From Aralia elata (lineage: Eukaryota > Streptophyta > Magnoliopsida > Apiales > Araliaceae), in NCBI GenBank assembly GCA_034770075.1, contig CM068377.1, forward strand, positions 55,732,275 to 55,796,274: 64,000 bases of DNA, given 5' to 3'. Every line of letters starts with the position of its first letter. The stretch's first letter is position 1. Below are positions 1 through 11,925 of this stretch, one piece after another. A program made the position numbers and the translations under genes. Under the pieces are notes generated by a model that was not told where the DNA came from, did not search any database, and saw only the letters and a list, made by a program, of their open reading frames with translations.

Positions 1-720
1 ATGAGTTAGCTTTGTATGCTTATTTAAAATTTGTGTGATTAATTGGTTATGTGAATATCTGACTTCGCGTAATTGCCAAGATTAATTAAAGGGTGTCACT
101 AATGGGTTAATTAAATTAGTGGACTAGCCCTAAGGTTTAATATCAAAAGAATTGATAAAGTTGTCTAGTAATTAAATATTCAAATTATTTGAATATAATG
201 GAGGAATTTAATTTTCATAGATTAATTTATATAATTAATGTGAGCAATATTAATATTAATATTAATATTTAATAGTCCATTTAGTAATTTAATATTTACG
301 GACTAGGTTAATTATTTAATGTATTGATTCAATCTTTTATTTAATCACAGATTGGGGAATTAATGTATACTAGAATAATTAGGTTTATATTTTATGGTTC
401 ATTTAATTAACTAATAGCATTAAGTTGGGACAAGAGTTATGGTGCCTATCCCATTTATTGTCAAACCATGGTCTGCAATAAGAGAGAGAAAAAGAAATCA
501 GACATTAATGTGTACAGTGGAGTCATCTCCCTCAATTTCCTCAACCGTTTGTAGCCATTGCTTAGCCTATTGCTTGTTCTGATGATGAACATAATGAAGG
601 AGGGTGTGAGTTGATGTGATCCATGCCCAACTTTCTACCAAACCTCCATTACCCAGCATCTTCTTCTTCTTTCCACTGGTTAACCAAATTGGATAATTGC
701 ATTTCCCAGTTAATGGAATT

Positions 721-732
721 GCTATAAATTGG
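721..732 (+). promoter_or_regulatory. TATA box of LTR A
   Basis: GCTATAAATTGG lies about 125 bp upstream of the proposed donor at 858, the same order seen in elements 1, 2 and E. It would start transcription in the U3/R border of the LTR. Confidence 0.5.
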
Positions 733-1063
733 AACCTTTGTCTTCACAATTCCAGTTGCTAAGCTCTTGTTAAAATCATATATGTAGAGTGAGTATTACT
801 GAGAGTGGGAGTAATCTGCTATTAAGCATTTGAGGATTTCATTTTAGCATCAAGAAGGTACACTATGTTCTTAATTTCTTAGTTATTAAACTCTAACGAA
901 ATCTATGATTCTTTCTAATTAATTGTTAAATGATCGCCATGTTGCTATCTGAGTCTATATGAATGTTTGGAACCAAGGTGGTTACACTAAGATGCTGTTA
1001 GAAGAGTCAAATCATAACTATTTTTGGATTCTGCAGAAGCAAAGTCGATTCTGGGCATGTGCA

Positions 1064-1087
1064 GGAGTGGCGCGGCCGCGCCACTCC
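1064..1087. repeat. GC-rich perfect palindrome (NotI core), copy 1
   Basis: A 24-bp perfect palindrome with core GTGGCGCGGCCGCGCCAC, inside an AT-rich LTR. It is followed by a diverged half-copy GCGCGACCGCGCC at about 1100. A 22-bp version recurs at 1912-1933, again followed by a GCGGCCGCGC half-copy. LTR D carries the same kind of cassette twice. Confidence 0.85.
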
Positions 1088-1911
1088 CAAGGCCAAATCA
1101 AGCGCGACCGCGCCGTGCACCAGTCTTGATTTTTGGTGTTCTACTATTGCAGAATGTTAGTTACTCCATTCATGCATGAAAATAGGGTTGCCATGTATCT
1201 AGAATCCCTGTAAATACCATGAGTTGTATATATATTGCTCTAGGTATGTATTTTTCTAAAAGAAAGCTTGAACCTTGAAATAGCTAGACAAAATCTATGT
1301 CTTTTATATTTGACCATGTGAGCATGTGTGTATGGCTTAGATATGTGATCAAATGCCTATGAGTAATGATTTCAAGCTGTCTTGCATGTGCTAAGTTGCC
1401 CTGGTATGACTTAGTGTGTTTTTTCAAAGAAACATAGAATTTAACGACGAATACCGTCGATCTCCGGGTGAGTTGTGTTCTGACCATGCAAGCATAAATG
1501 TTAGGACTCATTGAGCCTTTAGACATGATTGACATGATCATTATTTAGCTAAACACGAATTTGATACATGCTAGCAAGTCTATGATGATAAGAATCCAAG
1601 TATAAGCTATGTGTTATGATGTACATATGTTGATTTCGTACAAGTATGTATATTAAGTCTTATATAGCCTCATTATGTGGTATTATGACCATGGTAATGG
1701 CTTCCTTGTGAAGTAAACTTGATCGACTTAACGTATGAGAATTTTCGACTTAGAACCATATAACTTTCAAATGGACTTGAATGAGCATGCTAGGGTTATA
1801 AACCAAGTTAATAAACCTTGACCATGTGTGTTTGATATATGTCAGTAACCCGTATGCTAAGAGTAAGCTAGAGTTCCTGCAGAATGAAATGGCATTCTTG
1901 GTCTGTCCAGA

Positions 1912-1933
1912 GAGTGGCGCGGCCGCGCCACTC
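1912..1933. repeat. GC-rich perfect palindrome, copy 2
   Basis: This 22-bp palindrome has the same core as 1064-1087 and again lies next to a CCTAAGGC... spacer and a second GC box (about 1950), so the whole roughly 50-bp cassette is duplicated within the proposed intron of LTR A. Confidence 0.85.
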
Positions 1934-4343
1934 CTAAGGCAAGAACTAGTGCGGCCGCGCAGGTTGCCAGTTTTGCCATGTTATTTTAAATTGTAAACAG
2001 AGCCTTGCAGTATGTATGTATGTATGTATGTCTTAAGCTGTATTGCATGATTTAACTGGTATGCTAGGTGTTCAAGCTTGCGTTGATGCTTAGAATCGAG
2101 GTATTCTAGACTTGTTAACTCATTTAGCTAAGATGAGAATCTATGAATATGGACTTAGTAATAATGGTTCCACCTACGTGACTATGTGTTAGGACTACGT
2201 GCTGCGTAACGTCTTATAAGAGTAAACTCATGCTAGTTATACTGTACTAACTAAGGAACCGACTTATTAATGTTAGGTCGTTTCAACGCAATTTAAATTA
2301 AAGCTAGATTATTTGTAGCTGAGCAAACATGCAAGTTTCCTAATTTCATTTAATGTTCATATTACATGCTAGTTCCTGCAGTAAACGGTAAATTTCTTGT
2401 TATGAAATATATGATAATATATGTTGAGTATATGTTAACTAGTGAGATTTGTTGTTCTATCTGGATAAGTTAGGCATGTGAATGTTATAAAAGCTGTTAT
2501 CATTCAGTTAATATGATACATATATGTATGAATTGCATAAGAGCATGCTGTATTTCAAATGTATAGTATGAAATATCTGAGGCATGTATAAATTATTAAA
2601 CTTGTATGCCATGTGAATCATGAAATGTGGAATGGTTAAACTTGTTGGGCAATGTAGTTACTCACTCTTGCTTTAAACAAATATTTTCAGCTAAACCAGC
2701 GCGGATCAAAGAGTTCGAGATGGATCATGGAGAAAGAAGAATTTTGATTTACTATTATTTTGCTTAGTTCTAATCCTTATTAGATGAATGTGATTATCAT
2801 ATAAGTATTCAAGAATCTTTGTAAAGTGCGACTATCAAATTTGGTTGAGAGTTCATGAAGATTTAAACACTGTAAATCAATTCTAAGATCGTAAGATGAT
2901 TATGTAAACCTTTTAAGTTATTTAAGGTATGTAGCGAATTAAGGCTTTAGACCTTGGGTTACGCTATAGAATACTCTGAAATAAACAATGTATGTTTATA
3001 TTTATATTTTTTCGCGATTACTTTATAGAATGTGTATGAAGATGATGTATCGTGACGCACCAGGTCCGTGGTTCAGGTGACAGGGATTTGGGGGCGTTAC
3101 AAATGTGACACCACCAAATCTGGGTACTTCATTCCCACGGGATTTGGTGTTCACTATCTAAATAAATTGTAACGAATGCAATTTTTGTGATTAAATAAAA
3201 ATATTTATTGAGTTATATAAATATTTTTATTAATTTATTTATTGAGTAAAATAAATAATAAAGTTATTGTGGAATAGTTCATGTTAAGTGTAATTATATT
3301 AAATGTTATTTGTATGTGGTTTGATGTAATTATTCTAATTTAATAATTAAATTAGATGATTATTAATTTATTTGAATAAAATGATTTATTAAATTATTTG
3401 GATTAATTTATAGATGGCCAAATAGAAGTTATGATTAAATTTATATTGTTACAATTTAATTGATTAAAGTGTGACAATTGAAGCATATCATATAATAAGT
3501 ATTAAAATAATTAAAGGAAGATTAATTTATTTTTACCAAACAAAGCCTTGTGGCTTTTGAATTCCTATTTTTTAATTTGGTATTTGCCAAACAAGCCTTA
3601 GAGGCTTTTGAATTGTGTAACTGATGGATTAAATATTAGAATATGTTATCAGTTTTTTTTAAAAGCTATCAGTTTTTATTTTGTTAAAGGTTTTGTCAGT
3701 TGTTAAAAGATAAAAAAAACACAGAGTTTAAAAAAAAGAGAAGAAAAGAAAACAGAGCTTGAGAGTTCAGAGAAAAGAGAGAGCAAAAGTGGAGAGAAAT
3801 TGAGAAAAGAGCTTGTGATTGAAGAGAATTCACCAAGTTCTTAAAACAATATAAGGTATAATTCCTTTTCCTCTTTGTTTTACTCTACTGTATATAGTTT
3901 TAGTTCCTGTATGTGAATTCAATTGCTAAAATACATGAATTATTTGATATACTTGTTGGTAAGCATGCATTAGTTGATTATATGGTGTTTATAAGCTAAT
4001 TTGACAGATTTAGTCCATGAAAGCATGTTTAGAATAGAATTTTGGGTTTTACAGAGTTTTATTTCATGTATGGCATATATGTATGAAAATTGATGATTCA
4101 ATTTGGTTATTAACCGATGAATTGGCATTTGATTATGATTATATGATGAAAAACGAAAAGAATGCATGTATAATGGATTAAAATGGTTGAAAGATGAATT
4201 CACAGTGTTTGATTTCATTAAAATGGCCAAAATATGAATATTTTGTATAAACAGTGAATTTTTGGGTTTTAATTGGTTGATTATGTGTTTATAATGGTTA
4301 AATTAGTTAGAAACATGTTGGGTAATTATTTTCTAGCATATTT

Positions 4344-7300
4344 TGTGACACCCCCAAATTCAGGTTACCAAACCTCGAATTCGGTGCTCACGATAATTCG
4401 ACGACAAACATATTATCTAACTAAATGCGGAATAATAAACATACATTGTTTATCGAATGGAAACAAAGTCTTACAATTCTGGTCCCAAGGTTCTTTAACC
4501 TTAACATAAAACGTACTCTTAATACAAAATAAAGGCTCACTTAATCAAACCACATTCAGAAATAGCTAGTCCATAGGCACTAACTGGCATCTACTCTTGC
4601 ACTTTCCCTTTTCCTTTGTCTCCTCTAGACGTTTCTGCCTTAGCTGAAATAAAGATCATGATATAGCAAGGGTAAGCAACTAATTTGCTTAACAAGTATA
4701 TACACCAAGAGATATATCATGATGGAAGGAAGTTTTCGCTTTCAATGTTCAACAACAGTATAAGAGTGTGAAGGAACATGAATTAGTAAACAACAGTGGA
4801 ATATTCGAATAATTGAGTAACAATTACTGAGTGGTTTGAAATAACCAAGGACGTTTTCCAAGGTTCTCAGCATTTAAACTGGACCTCTTAAAAGTTTTTG
4901 TAATCGAGGGGATCAGCCTCTCATACCCCGTGATTTATGCATAAACACTTAATAACCGACATTGATATCATGCCTTAAACAAGTTTATCCTTTTCTCAGC
5001 CAAGAGTTCTTACCATAGCAATTTAATAAGAACAGCTTTTAAAATACCTTTGATTTAACAAATTAGACATGTTTGATCTAGCTGATACAATTAGCATAGA
5101 TCTATCTCATAAACAATTCCTGCTTGAAAGAACTTTAACCAAATTCACAATTTAATAATAATAGAATAGGAATTTCAATTGCACAAGGTGCGAATCTCAA
5201 TGACTAGTATAGATGTGAATAATCAACAATAATTATTCACTAACATGCTTCGAAAATAATAACTCGAGTTTGAGTTAGGGAACTTGCCTGTTTGCTCAGC
5301 TACAAATAATTCTAGCTTTAACTATTTGGCCTTGAAGAACCTAATCATAGATAATGTCGGTCTAACAATTAGTACTGCGTAGTGGTACGTCGATACGCTT
5401 ACTTATGCTATTTATTTAACAATTAAGAAATTCACATAGCATACAGTAGATAAACTATAGCAACTTTATAAGGCACTTAATTGACTTTTAGGTTGATGGT
5501 TTAAATAAATCAACCGTGTATCCCTTAAGTAATAAACACTTATTAATCCCTTAAACAATTAGTTATAATTGTTTAATTAATTAACATTACTTTTTCTTTA
5601 ATTAATATTTATTAAACCCTTAAACAATTAATTATAATTGTTTAATTAATGAGCTATTCAAACTCTCTCTATTTTATTAACTCTATCTTCATTTAATAGT
5701 AATTCATTAATTATCTTTAGTTATTAATAATAGTAATTAATAACTAATTATATTCACTTATTATTCAATTATTAATTGAATAATAATCGAATTATAACTT
5801 TTAATTGTTTTTAATTATTATTTAAGAATAAATAATAATTGCTTAGGTTTGTTTATTATTTAAAGTTAATCATAGAAATAAATAATTAATTAGTAAATAT
5901 GAATTATCTTTAGTTATTATTTAATGATAAATAATAACTAATTAGATTTATTTATTAATTAACAAGTATGAATTACCTTTAGTTATTATTTAATAATAAC
6001 TAATTAGGTTTATTTATTATTTAATGTTAATCAAATGAGTAATAATTATCTTTAGTTATTATTTAATAATAACTAATTATATTTATTATTTAAAGTTAAT
6101 TAAATAATAAAAATTAATTCGTGTGGAAGAGTTACCTTTGGTTATTATCTAATAGTAAATAGTAACCAATTAGGTTTATTCATCAACTAAAGTTAATCAC
6201 ATAATTATTAATGAACTTATCTTTAGTTATTATTTAGTAATAACTAATTAGGTCTACTTATTATTTAAAGTTAAAAATAAAATAAATAAATAAATAAAGG
6301 ATTTACTACACATAGAAAAATAATAAATAATTTATTGTTTAATTTTATTCATGCATAATTATTATTTAATAATAATTAAATATTTACTATATTTATTTAT
6401 TATTTATTGCTAAATAATAAATAATTAATTTACTAATTTATTTATATTTAATTAGTATCAAATAATGATTAAATGTTTATTATCTTTATTTATTATTTAC
6501 TGATAAATAATAAATAATTACTTTGTTAATTTTATTTATTTGTTATAGTGACTAGTTAGTTTACAAGTGTGATATTAGCTCAATTTAATAGCCAACAATT
6601 TAGCCAAATGCTACTACCACTTGTCAGTTATTTGTTTGAACAACTCAAATGAATTACACAACCATTCTTTAATTTGCATCAATCAGTTAACAATAGTGTA
6701 CCAAGCTCCTGTAATTATTTTCAATCTAACAGAATTTATTAACCAACATAATAGGCAGCAATTTCCTCACATATTCACATGATATACTAAATTTATCTAA
6801 GTATTATCATATACAGGAACCCAAAGTTTGACTCTTAACACTTTATACTACCAACCGAACCCTTTATACCCCAAAATGAAAAATGTCTGTTTCAAGCATT
6901 ATAACAACATATGGTATACCTTCTATAACATAGCACTGGCTTAATTGCAATTGAAAAGAACCAATTTACCAGAACCTGTGATTTCTCAGTATACACAAAT
7001 TCCCAATTCACAGTGCTATACAATACAGTTTTAACAATATAACCCAACACAAATGACTGCTTAGAACCTTTAAGGTTATTCAACATCAGTTTCTCCAATA
7101 AAGGCCTAACACAGTACAAGCAACAACTCAACAAGGAATTTTCACAAACCAACTTCAATGTATACACAATTTAATCCAATACAAAGAAACAAAATACCCC
7201 AAAACAGAGTTTATGCTATCCGAACCATAAGGTTCTGCAATTTCCAGAATTCCCAACTAGACTTAACACAGCACAATCCTAGTACAGATGAAAGGAATTA

Positions 7301-8461
7301 CGAAAATCTACATAACATCCTAACCAGAAAAATCATCACAGATACTGGACTATTATATACCTTGGATTCGATTGAACCACTGTTCTCCTTCTCTCGGTGG
7401 CTGCTCTCCTTCTAATACAAATTGCAAGGAAAGAAAAACAAAACAAAAATCCTAGCAGCTTAATTTAGGGTTTTGGGGCTCAATTTATAGGAAATTGATT
7501 ACCCACTTAATTGGGTATTACCTAAATTAATCCCCAAAATCCAGCGGTAGGAGGGAGTGGACTGTCTAAATCAAACCCCATCTAGCCGACTGCGAAAATC
7601 GCCGGCAAGCCTCGAGCCGCGCGCTTCCATCCGTCAGTCGCCGGTCACCTCGAGTCCTCCGGTCCGTTTGGTTATGGCTCGGTCACCCGTGATGACATCC
7701 GTTTAGCCGCTGGTCAACCCCTTGTAGTCGCCGGTCCTTCATCGTGCTGACACTAGTTCGCTTCGAGCTGTCGCCGGCGCACGCCTGGCGACACCTCCTT
7801 TCCGTCTCGTCCGGTCGATTGATTGAGGGGTCTAGGGTTTGGGTTCTCCTTTTTCGCAGCTGTAATTTCCCCCAACTTGATTTGCTCGGTTGCATCTGAT
7901 GTGAGGGTTGAGTTTGGTTTTTTTTTTGTTGGGTTCGGTTTTCCCCCAAATCAGTTGGACCAACCCAGAGCAATGGACTAACCCGGCTGGAAGGAAAAAG
8001 GATGGGCTCAACAAATAGTTGGGCCGGCTGAAAATAATTAAAACAAAGTGGCTCAAAAGGAAAATAACAAGGGATTTGGGCTTAGTCCAATTAAAAGAAA
8101 AACAAAATGGTCCAATTATATTAACCGCCTTGTACCTCTAATATAAAATAACTAAACCCATTAATTATTTAAAATATTTACTTTACCCATAATTCTTTAT
8201 TCGAATTATTTAATCCGATAGTGAAATGAAATTATTTATTTAATTTCCTAATTTTCTTACCAATTGAATGTTAGGGTTAACTCATTAATTATTCAACTTT
8301 TAATGAGTCCCTTTAATGCGAGAAAAATTATTGGACCATATATTTAGATAATTAATTAATAATACCTACATGGATCCAATTAAATTCATAAAATTATATA
8401 AGATAAATTTTATTTATCAAAATAAATTTGGTACAATGTTTGAAAATTCTCGGACATTACA
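4344..8461 (-). repeat. Element 1 3' LTR
   Basis: The 4118-bp LTR starts (plus-strand view) TGTGACACCCCCAAATTC and ends GGACATTACA. In sense order: a GC-rich U3 (about 7830-7550, many CGCCGG), TATA (7490-7483), leader, donor TCCAAG/GTATAT at 7361/7360, an AT-rich palindrome array (about 6545-5530), acceptor TTTCAG at 4644, and a mini-frame ending at TAG 4591-4593. Open frames at 6892-7167, 7158-7415 and 7683-7973 lie in both LTR copies and show no coding character. Confidence 0.97.
5530..6545. repeat. AT-rich palindromic minisatellite in element 1 3' LTR
   Basis: Irregular tandem units of roughly 75-100 bp with the core TTAGTTATTATTTAATAATA, itself a near-perfect inverted repeat with the following ACTAA. 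This alternates with a second palindrome TTTATTATTTAAAGTTAAT. The copy in the 5' LTR is at about 14849-15864, and element 2 has a homologous array. It lies within the proposed intron. Confidence 0.85.
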
Positions 8462-8476
8462 TCCTCTCCCCCTTAT
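8462..8476 (-). other. Polypurine tract of element 1
   Basis: On the minus strand AAGGGGGAGAGGA abuts the 3' LTR start TGTAATGTCCG. It primes plus-strand DNA synthesis. Upstream is the GAGGACGGAATT phrase also found in element 2 and, as GAGGACGAAATTC, in E. Confidence 0.9.
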
Positions 8477-8508
8477 AAAAATTCCGTCCTCGGAATTTCA
8501 ATCTAAGG

Positions 8509-11500
8509 TTACTCGAATAACTGAGGGTAATTTGCTCTCATCTTCTCTTCGAGTTCCCACGTGGCTTCTTCCATCGCGTGATTCCTCCAGAGTACTTTAA
8601 CCGAATAAATGGTTTTATTCCTTAGCGTTTGCTCCTTTCTATCGAGTATTTGGACAGGAACCTCCTCGTACGATAAGTCCTTTTCGACTTGAATTGGCTC
8701 ATAAGAAATGACATGCTTGTAATCTGGCTTATACGGACGCAACACTGATACATGAAACACGTTGTGAATGTGCTCAAGTTCAGGAGGTAGTGCTACCTCG
8801 TACGCCACTTCGCCTATTCTCCTTAATATTTCAAAAGGTCCTATGAACCTAGGGCTCAACTTGCCCTTCTTCCCAAAACGGATCTTCCCTTTCCAGGGAG
8901 ATACCTTCAGAAACACATAACTACCAACTTCAAAGTCTCTTTTCTGACGATGTAAGTCGGCGTACTTCTTCTGACGATCCTGGGCCGCTACTAACCGTTG
9001 TCTTATTACTTTAATGATTTCCACGGTTTGTTGTACCAATTCTGGTCCCAACAATCTCCGTTCACCAACTTCATCCCAACACAACGACGTTCGACACTTT
9101 CTTCCATATAACGCTTCGTACGGTGGCATACCGATGCTAGCGTGATAACTATTGTTGTAAGCGAACTCTACCAAGGGCAAATGATCGTCCCAGCTGCCTC
9201 CTAAGTCCATCACCACTGCCCGGAGCATATCCTCTAAAGTTTGAATTGTTCGCTCACTCTGACCATCAGTCTGAGGATGATACGCCGTACTCATTCTCAA
9301 CTGTGTTCCCATTCTTTCCTGCAGACTTCTCCAAAAATTTGACGTGAAGCGCGGATCTCTGTCGGATACAATAGACACCGGTACTCCATGTCGCGATACT
9401 ATCTCCTTCACATAAAGTTTCGCCAACTGTTCCAATTTGTACCTGATCTTGATCGGTAGAAAATGGGCAGACTTGGTCAAACGATCTACGATCACCCAGA
9501 TGGCGTCTAGACCCTTTTGTGTTGTCGGGAGTCCTACCACAAAATCCATAGTGATGTGCTCCCACTTCCACTCGGGAATCTCTAAGGGTTGCAACAATCC
9601 GCTCGGCCGTTGGTGCTCTGCCTTGACCCTCTGACAAGTTAAACACCTGCTGACGAATTCTGCAACTTCCCCTTTCAAATGCGGCCACCAATAATGTTGA
9701 CGAAGATCTTGATACATCTTGGTGCTACCCGGATGTACCGAAAATCTCGTATTATGGGCCTCTTGCAATATTTCCTCCCTTAAGTCTGGTACATAGGGTA
9801 TCCAGATCCTTCCCTCGAACCTCAGCAGACCTGTGCTGTCAACTTTGAACTTCAACGTTTTTCCTTCCGATAATTGTTTCTTAATGCCAATGCATTCTTC
9901 ATCAAATTCTTGAGCCTCCTTTATCTTATCCAGTAGAGTCGGACCCACTGTCACGGTGAACAATTTTTCGCCCATCTCTATCGGATACTTAACCTCCAGT
10001 TCCAGGCGTCCAAAGTCCTTTATCAGCTCTGCCTGAGTTGTAAGCCTCATCAATTTCTCTCTGCCTTTCCTACTCAGGGCATCCGCTACTACATTTGCTT
10101 TGCCTGGATGGTACAGAATCTCACAATCGTAATCCTTGATTAATTCTAACCATCGGCGCTGCCTCATATTCAGCTCCTTCTGAGTGAAGATATATTTCAG
10201 ACTTTTGTGATCTGTATATATCTCGCACTTCTCTCCATATAAGTAGTGCCTCCAAATCTTCAAGGCGAACACTACTGCTGCTAACTCCAGATCATGAGTC
10301 GGGTATCCCTTCTCATAGTCCTTCAGCTGGCGTGAAGCGTACGCAATGACCCTGCCGTGCTGCATTAGTACACAACCAAGGCCCTTGTGTGACGCATCAC
10401 TGTATACTACAAAACCCCCAGTGTCGTCCGGTAACGCCAACACTGGTGCTTGGCTAAGTCTCTTTTTCAGCTCCAAGAATCTCTCCTCGCACTTCTCTGT
10501 CCAAACGAACTTTACCGTCTTTCTAGTTAGATTGGTCAACGGTGATGCTATCTTTGAGAAATCCTGGATGAATCTCCGATAGTATCCCGCTAACCCCAGG
10601 AAACTTCTGATCTCCGTTGGTGTCTTTGGCTGCTCCCAGTTGATAATGGCTTCCACCTTTGCTGGGTCTACCGAAACACCATTACTGTCAATGACGTGTC
10701 CTAGAAACTGCACCCTCTGCATCCAAAACTCACACTTTGAAAACTTCGCGTACAGTTTCTCCCTTCTCAATGCCTCCAGGGCAATCCTTAGATGTTCAGC
10801 ATGTTCTTCCTCTGACACTGAATACACCAAGATATCATCGATGAATACTACCACGAACTTGTCCAAATACTGCTTGAACACTCTGTTCATCATATCCATG
10901 AATGCCGCTGGTGCATTTGTCAGGCCAAATGACATAACCAGAAACTCGAAATGTCCATAACGAGTTCTGAATGCCGTCTTCGAGATATCCTCCTGTCTCA
11001 CCCTTAGTTGATGATAGCCCGTCCTTAAATCGATCTTCGAAAAGTATTTCGCTCCCTTGAGTTGATCAAACAGATCGTCTATCCTGGGCAGCGGATACCT
11101 ATTCTTAATCGTAACTTTGTTCAACTCACGGTAGTCGATACAAAGCCTCATCGAGCCATCCTTCTTCTTTACGAACAGAACTGGCGCTCCCCATGGTGAC
11201 ACGCTCGGTCTGATATAGCCCTTGTCTAACAATTCCTGCAATTGAACCATCAGTTCTTTCATCTCTACTGGTGCCATTCGGTAAGGCGCCTTAGATATCG
11301 GTGCCGTCCCGGGTACCAAGTCGATTGCAAATTCTACCTCCCTAACCGGTGGCAGTCCCGGAAGTTCATCTGGGAAGACATCAGCGAATTCCCTTACAAC
11401 GGGTATCTGACTCAGTTCACCCTCGACCCGTCGAGTATCTACCACGTGAGCCAAATAACCTATACAACCCTTCTTAAGCAATCTCTTCGCTTGCATCATC

Positions 11501-11925
11501 GTCAGACAACAAGATTGTCTCGGCGATTTACTACCATAGTACACCACCTTCGACTTACCCGGAGTCTGTAGGTGTATGCACTTTTTCTTACAGTCAATGA
11601 CCGCCCCGTGGCTTGCTAACCAGTCCATCCCAAGGATTACATCGAACTCTCCAAGACGAATCGGTAACAGGTCCACGTTAAGCTTAAACCCTCTCACATC
11701 AGCACAACAATTCTTATAAATGTAGTTTACGGGTATAATCTCTTTGTTCGCTACTTCTACATTCATCGGGTGTTCTAACAGTTCACTAGGTAAATTAAGT
11801 CTTTGAGCAAATTCATCAGAAACAAAAGAACATGAAGCTCCCGAATCAAATAACACATAGGCATCTATGTTGTTGATTGGAATAATACCTGACACCACAT
11901 CTCTGGATGCCACCGCCCACCGCAT
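8509..11925 (-). CDS. pol: Element 1 pol: protease-RT-RNase H-integrase-chromodomain
   Basis: A long open frame (1138 codons as counted from an ATG created by the local duplication; the natural polyprotein continues from gag). Protease active site DSGA at residues 27-30. RT with DYRELN, SFGLTNAPAAF and catalytic FIDD (10834-10845). RNase H with YSDASHKGLG, ELAAVVFALK and TDHKSLKY. Integrase with the HHCC zinc finger (about 9750-9630), TMDFVVGLP, VSDRDPRF and QSERTIQTLEDML. The C-terminus VLWRNHAMEEATWELEEKM matches the chromodomain-type tail of Tekay/Del chromoviruses, thought to steer integration to heterochromatin. The pol frame has no internal stop and all catalytic motifs I looked for are present, so it could still be functional if expressed. 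Frame differs by one from gag. Confidence 0.95.
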   Translation of the reverse strand: MRWAVASRDVVSGIIPINNIDAYVLFDSGASCSFVSDEFAQRLNLPSELLEHPMNVEVANKEIIPVNYIYKNCCADVRGFKLNVDLLPIRLGEFDVILGMDWLASHGAVIDCKKKCIHLQTPGKSKVVYYGSKSPRQSCCLTMMQAKRLLKKGCIGYLAHVVDTRRVEGELSQIPVVREFADVFPDELPGLPPVREVEFAIDLVPGTAPISKAPYRMAPVEMKELMVQLQELLDKGYIRPSVSPWGAPVLFVKKKDGSMRLCIDYRELNKVTIKNRYPLPRIDDLFDQLKGAKYFSKIDLRTGYHQLRVRQEDISKTAFRTRYGHFEFLVMSFGLTNAPAAFMDMMNRVFKQYLDKFVVVFIDDILVYSVSEEEHAEHLRIALEALRREKLYAKFSKCEFWMQRVQFLGHVIDSNGVSVDPAKVEAIINWEQPKTPTEIRSFLGLAGYYRRFIQDFSKIASPLTNLTRKTVKFVWTEKCEERFLELKKRLSQAPVLALPDDTGGFVVYSDASHKGLGCVLMQHGRVIAYASRQLKDYEKGYPTHDLELAAVVFALKIWRHYLYGEKCEIYTDHKSLKYIFTQKELNMRQRRWLELIKDYDCEILYHPGKANVVADALSRKGREKLMRLTTQAELIKDFGRLELEVKYPIEMGEKLFTVTVGPTLLDKIKEAQEFDEECIGIKKQLSEGKTLKFKVDSTGLLRFEGRIWIPYVPDLREEILQEAHNTRFSVHPGSTKMYQDLRQHYWWPHLKGEVAEFVSRCLTCQRVKAEHQRPSGLLQPLEIPEWKWEHITMDFVVGLPTTQKGLDAIWVIVDRLTKSAHFLPIKIRYKLEQLAKLYVKEIVSRHGVPVSIVSDRDPRFTSNFWRSLQERMGTQLRMSTAYHPQTDGQSERTIQTLEDMLRAVVMDLGGSWDDHLPLVEFAYNNSYHASIGMPPYEALYGRKCRTSLCWDEVGERRLLGPELVQQTVEIIKVIRQRLVAAQDRQKKYADLHRQKRDFEVGSYVFLKVSPWKGKIRFGKKGKLSPRFIGPFEILRRIGEVAYEVALPPELEHIHNVFHVSVLRPYKPDYKHVISYEPIQVEKDLSYEEVPVQILDRKEQTLRNKTIYSVKVLWRNHAMEEATWELEEKMRANYPQLFE

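Larger units (their letters stand above)
858..2690 (+). other. Proposed LTR-internal intron, LTR A
   Basis: Donor CAAGAAG/GTACAC; acceptor ATATTTTCAG/CTAAACC. The acceptor is preceded by TTGGGCAAT...ACTCACTCTTGC, whose CTCAC matches the plant branch-site consensus YTNAY. The reading frame after the acceptor has diverged from the Lys/Gly-rich version in LTRs B, C and D. The intron is inferred from comparison between families, not from transcripts. Confidence 0.5.
1..3101 (+). mobile_element. LTR A, Tekay-like gypsy LTR, left end outside window
   Basis: The right border is explicit: the sequence ends GGATTTGGGGGCGTTACA at 3101, the same terminus as the other gypsy LTRs here (compare LTR C, which ends GGCGTCACA and shares the upstream phrase CAGGTCCGTGG). 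The left end is before base 1, so I cannot tell a solo LTR from the 3' LTR of a larger element. Inside are a TATA box (GCTATAAATTGG, 721-732), a leader ending CATCAAGAAG/GTACAC at 857/858, two GC-rich palindrome cassettes (about 1060-1112 and 1908-1960), and a branch-site/acceptor block ending TTTTCAG at 2690. Short frames within it look like chance. Three uncertain copies of TATG lie at about 2011-2030. Orientation follows from the terminus and the splice-like signals. Confidence 0.8.

Noticed and set aside
6892..7415. Overlapping frames on both strands, about 85-91 codons, duplicated at 16211-16734
   Set aside because: They lie in the two LTR copies of element 1, have no family features, and are explained by LTR identity, not by coding constraint.
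7683..8056. Arg-rich and Pro-rich minus-strand frames in the GC-rich U3 of element 1 (also 17002-17447)
   Set aside because: GC-rich DNA with few stops; no start context and no motif; upstream of the TATA box.
9266..9691. 141-codon minus-strand frame within pol (and 23952-24281)
   Set aside because: Out-of-frame shadow of the integrase coding sequence.
11242..11571. Plus-strand frames antisense to gag-pol (also 10346-10960, 25835-26212, 26460-26995)
   Set aside because: Mirror frames of conserved coding sequence; no independent signals.
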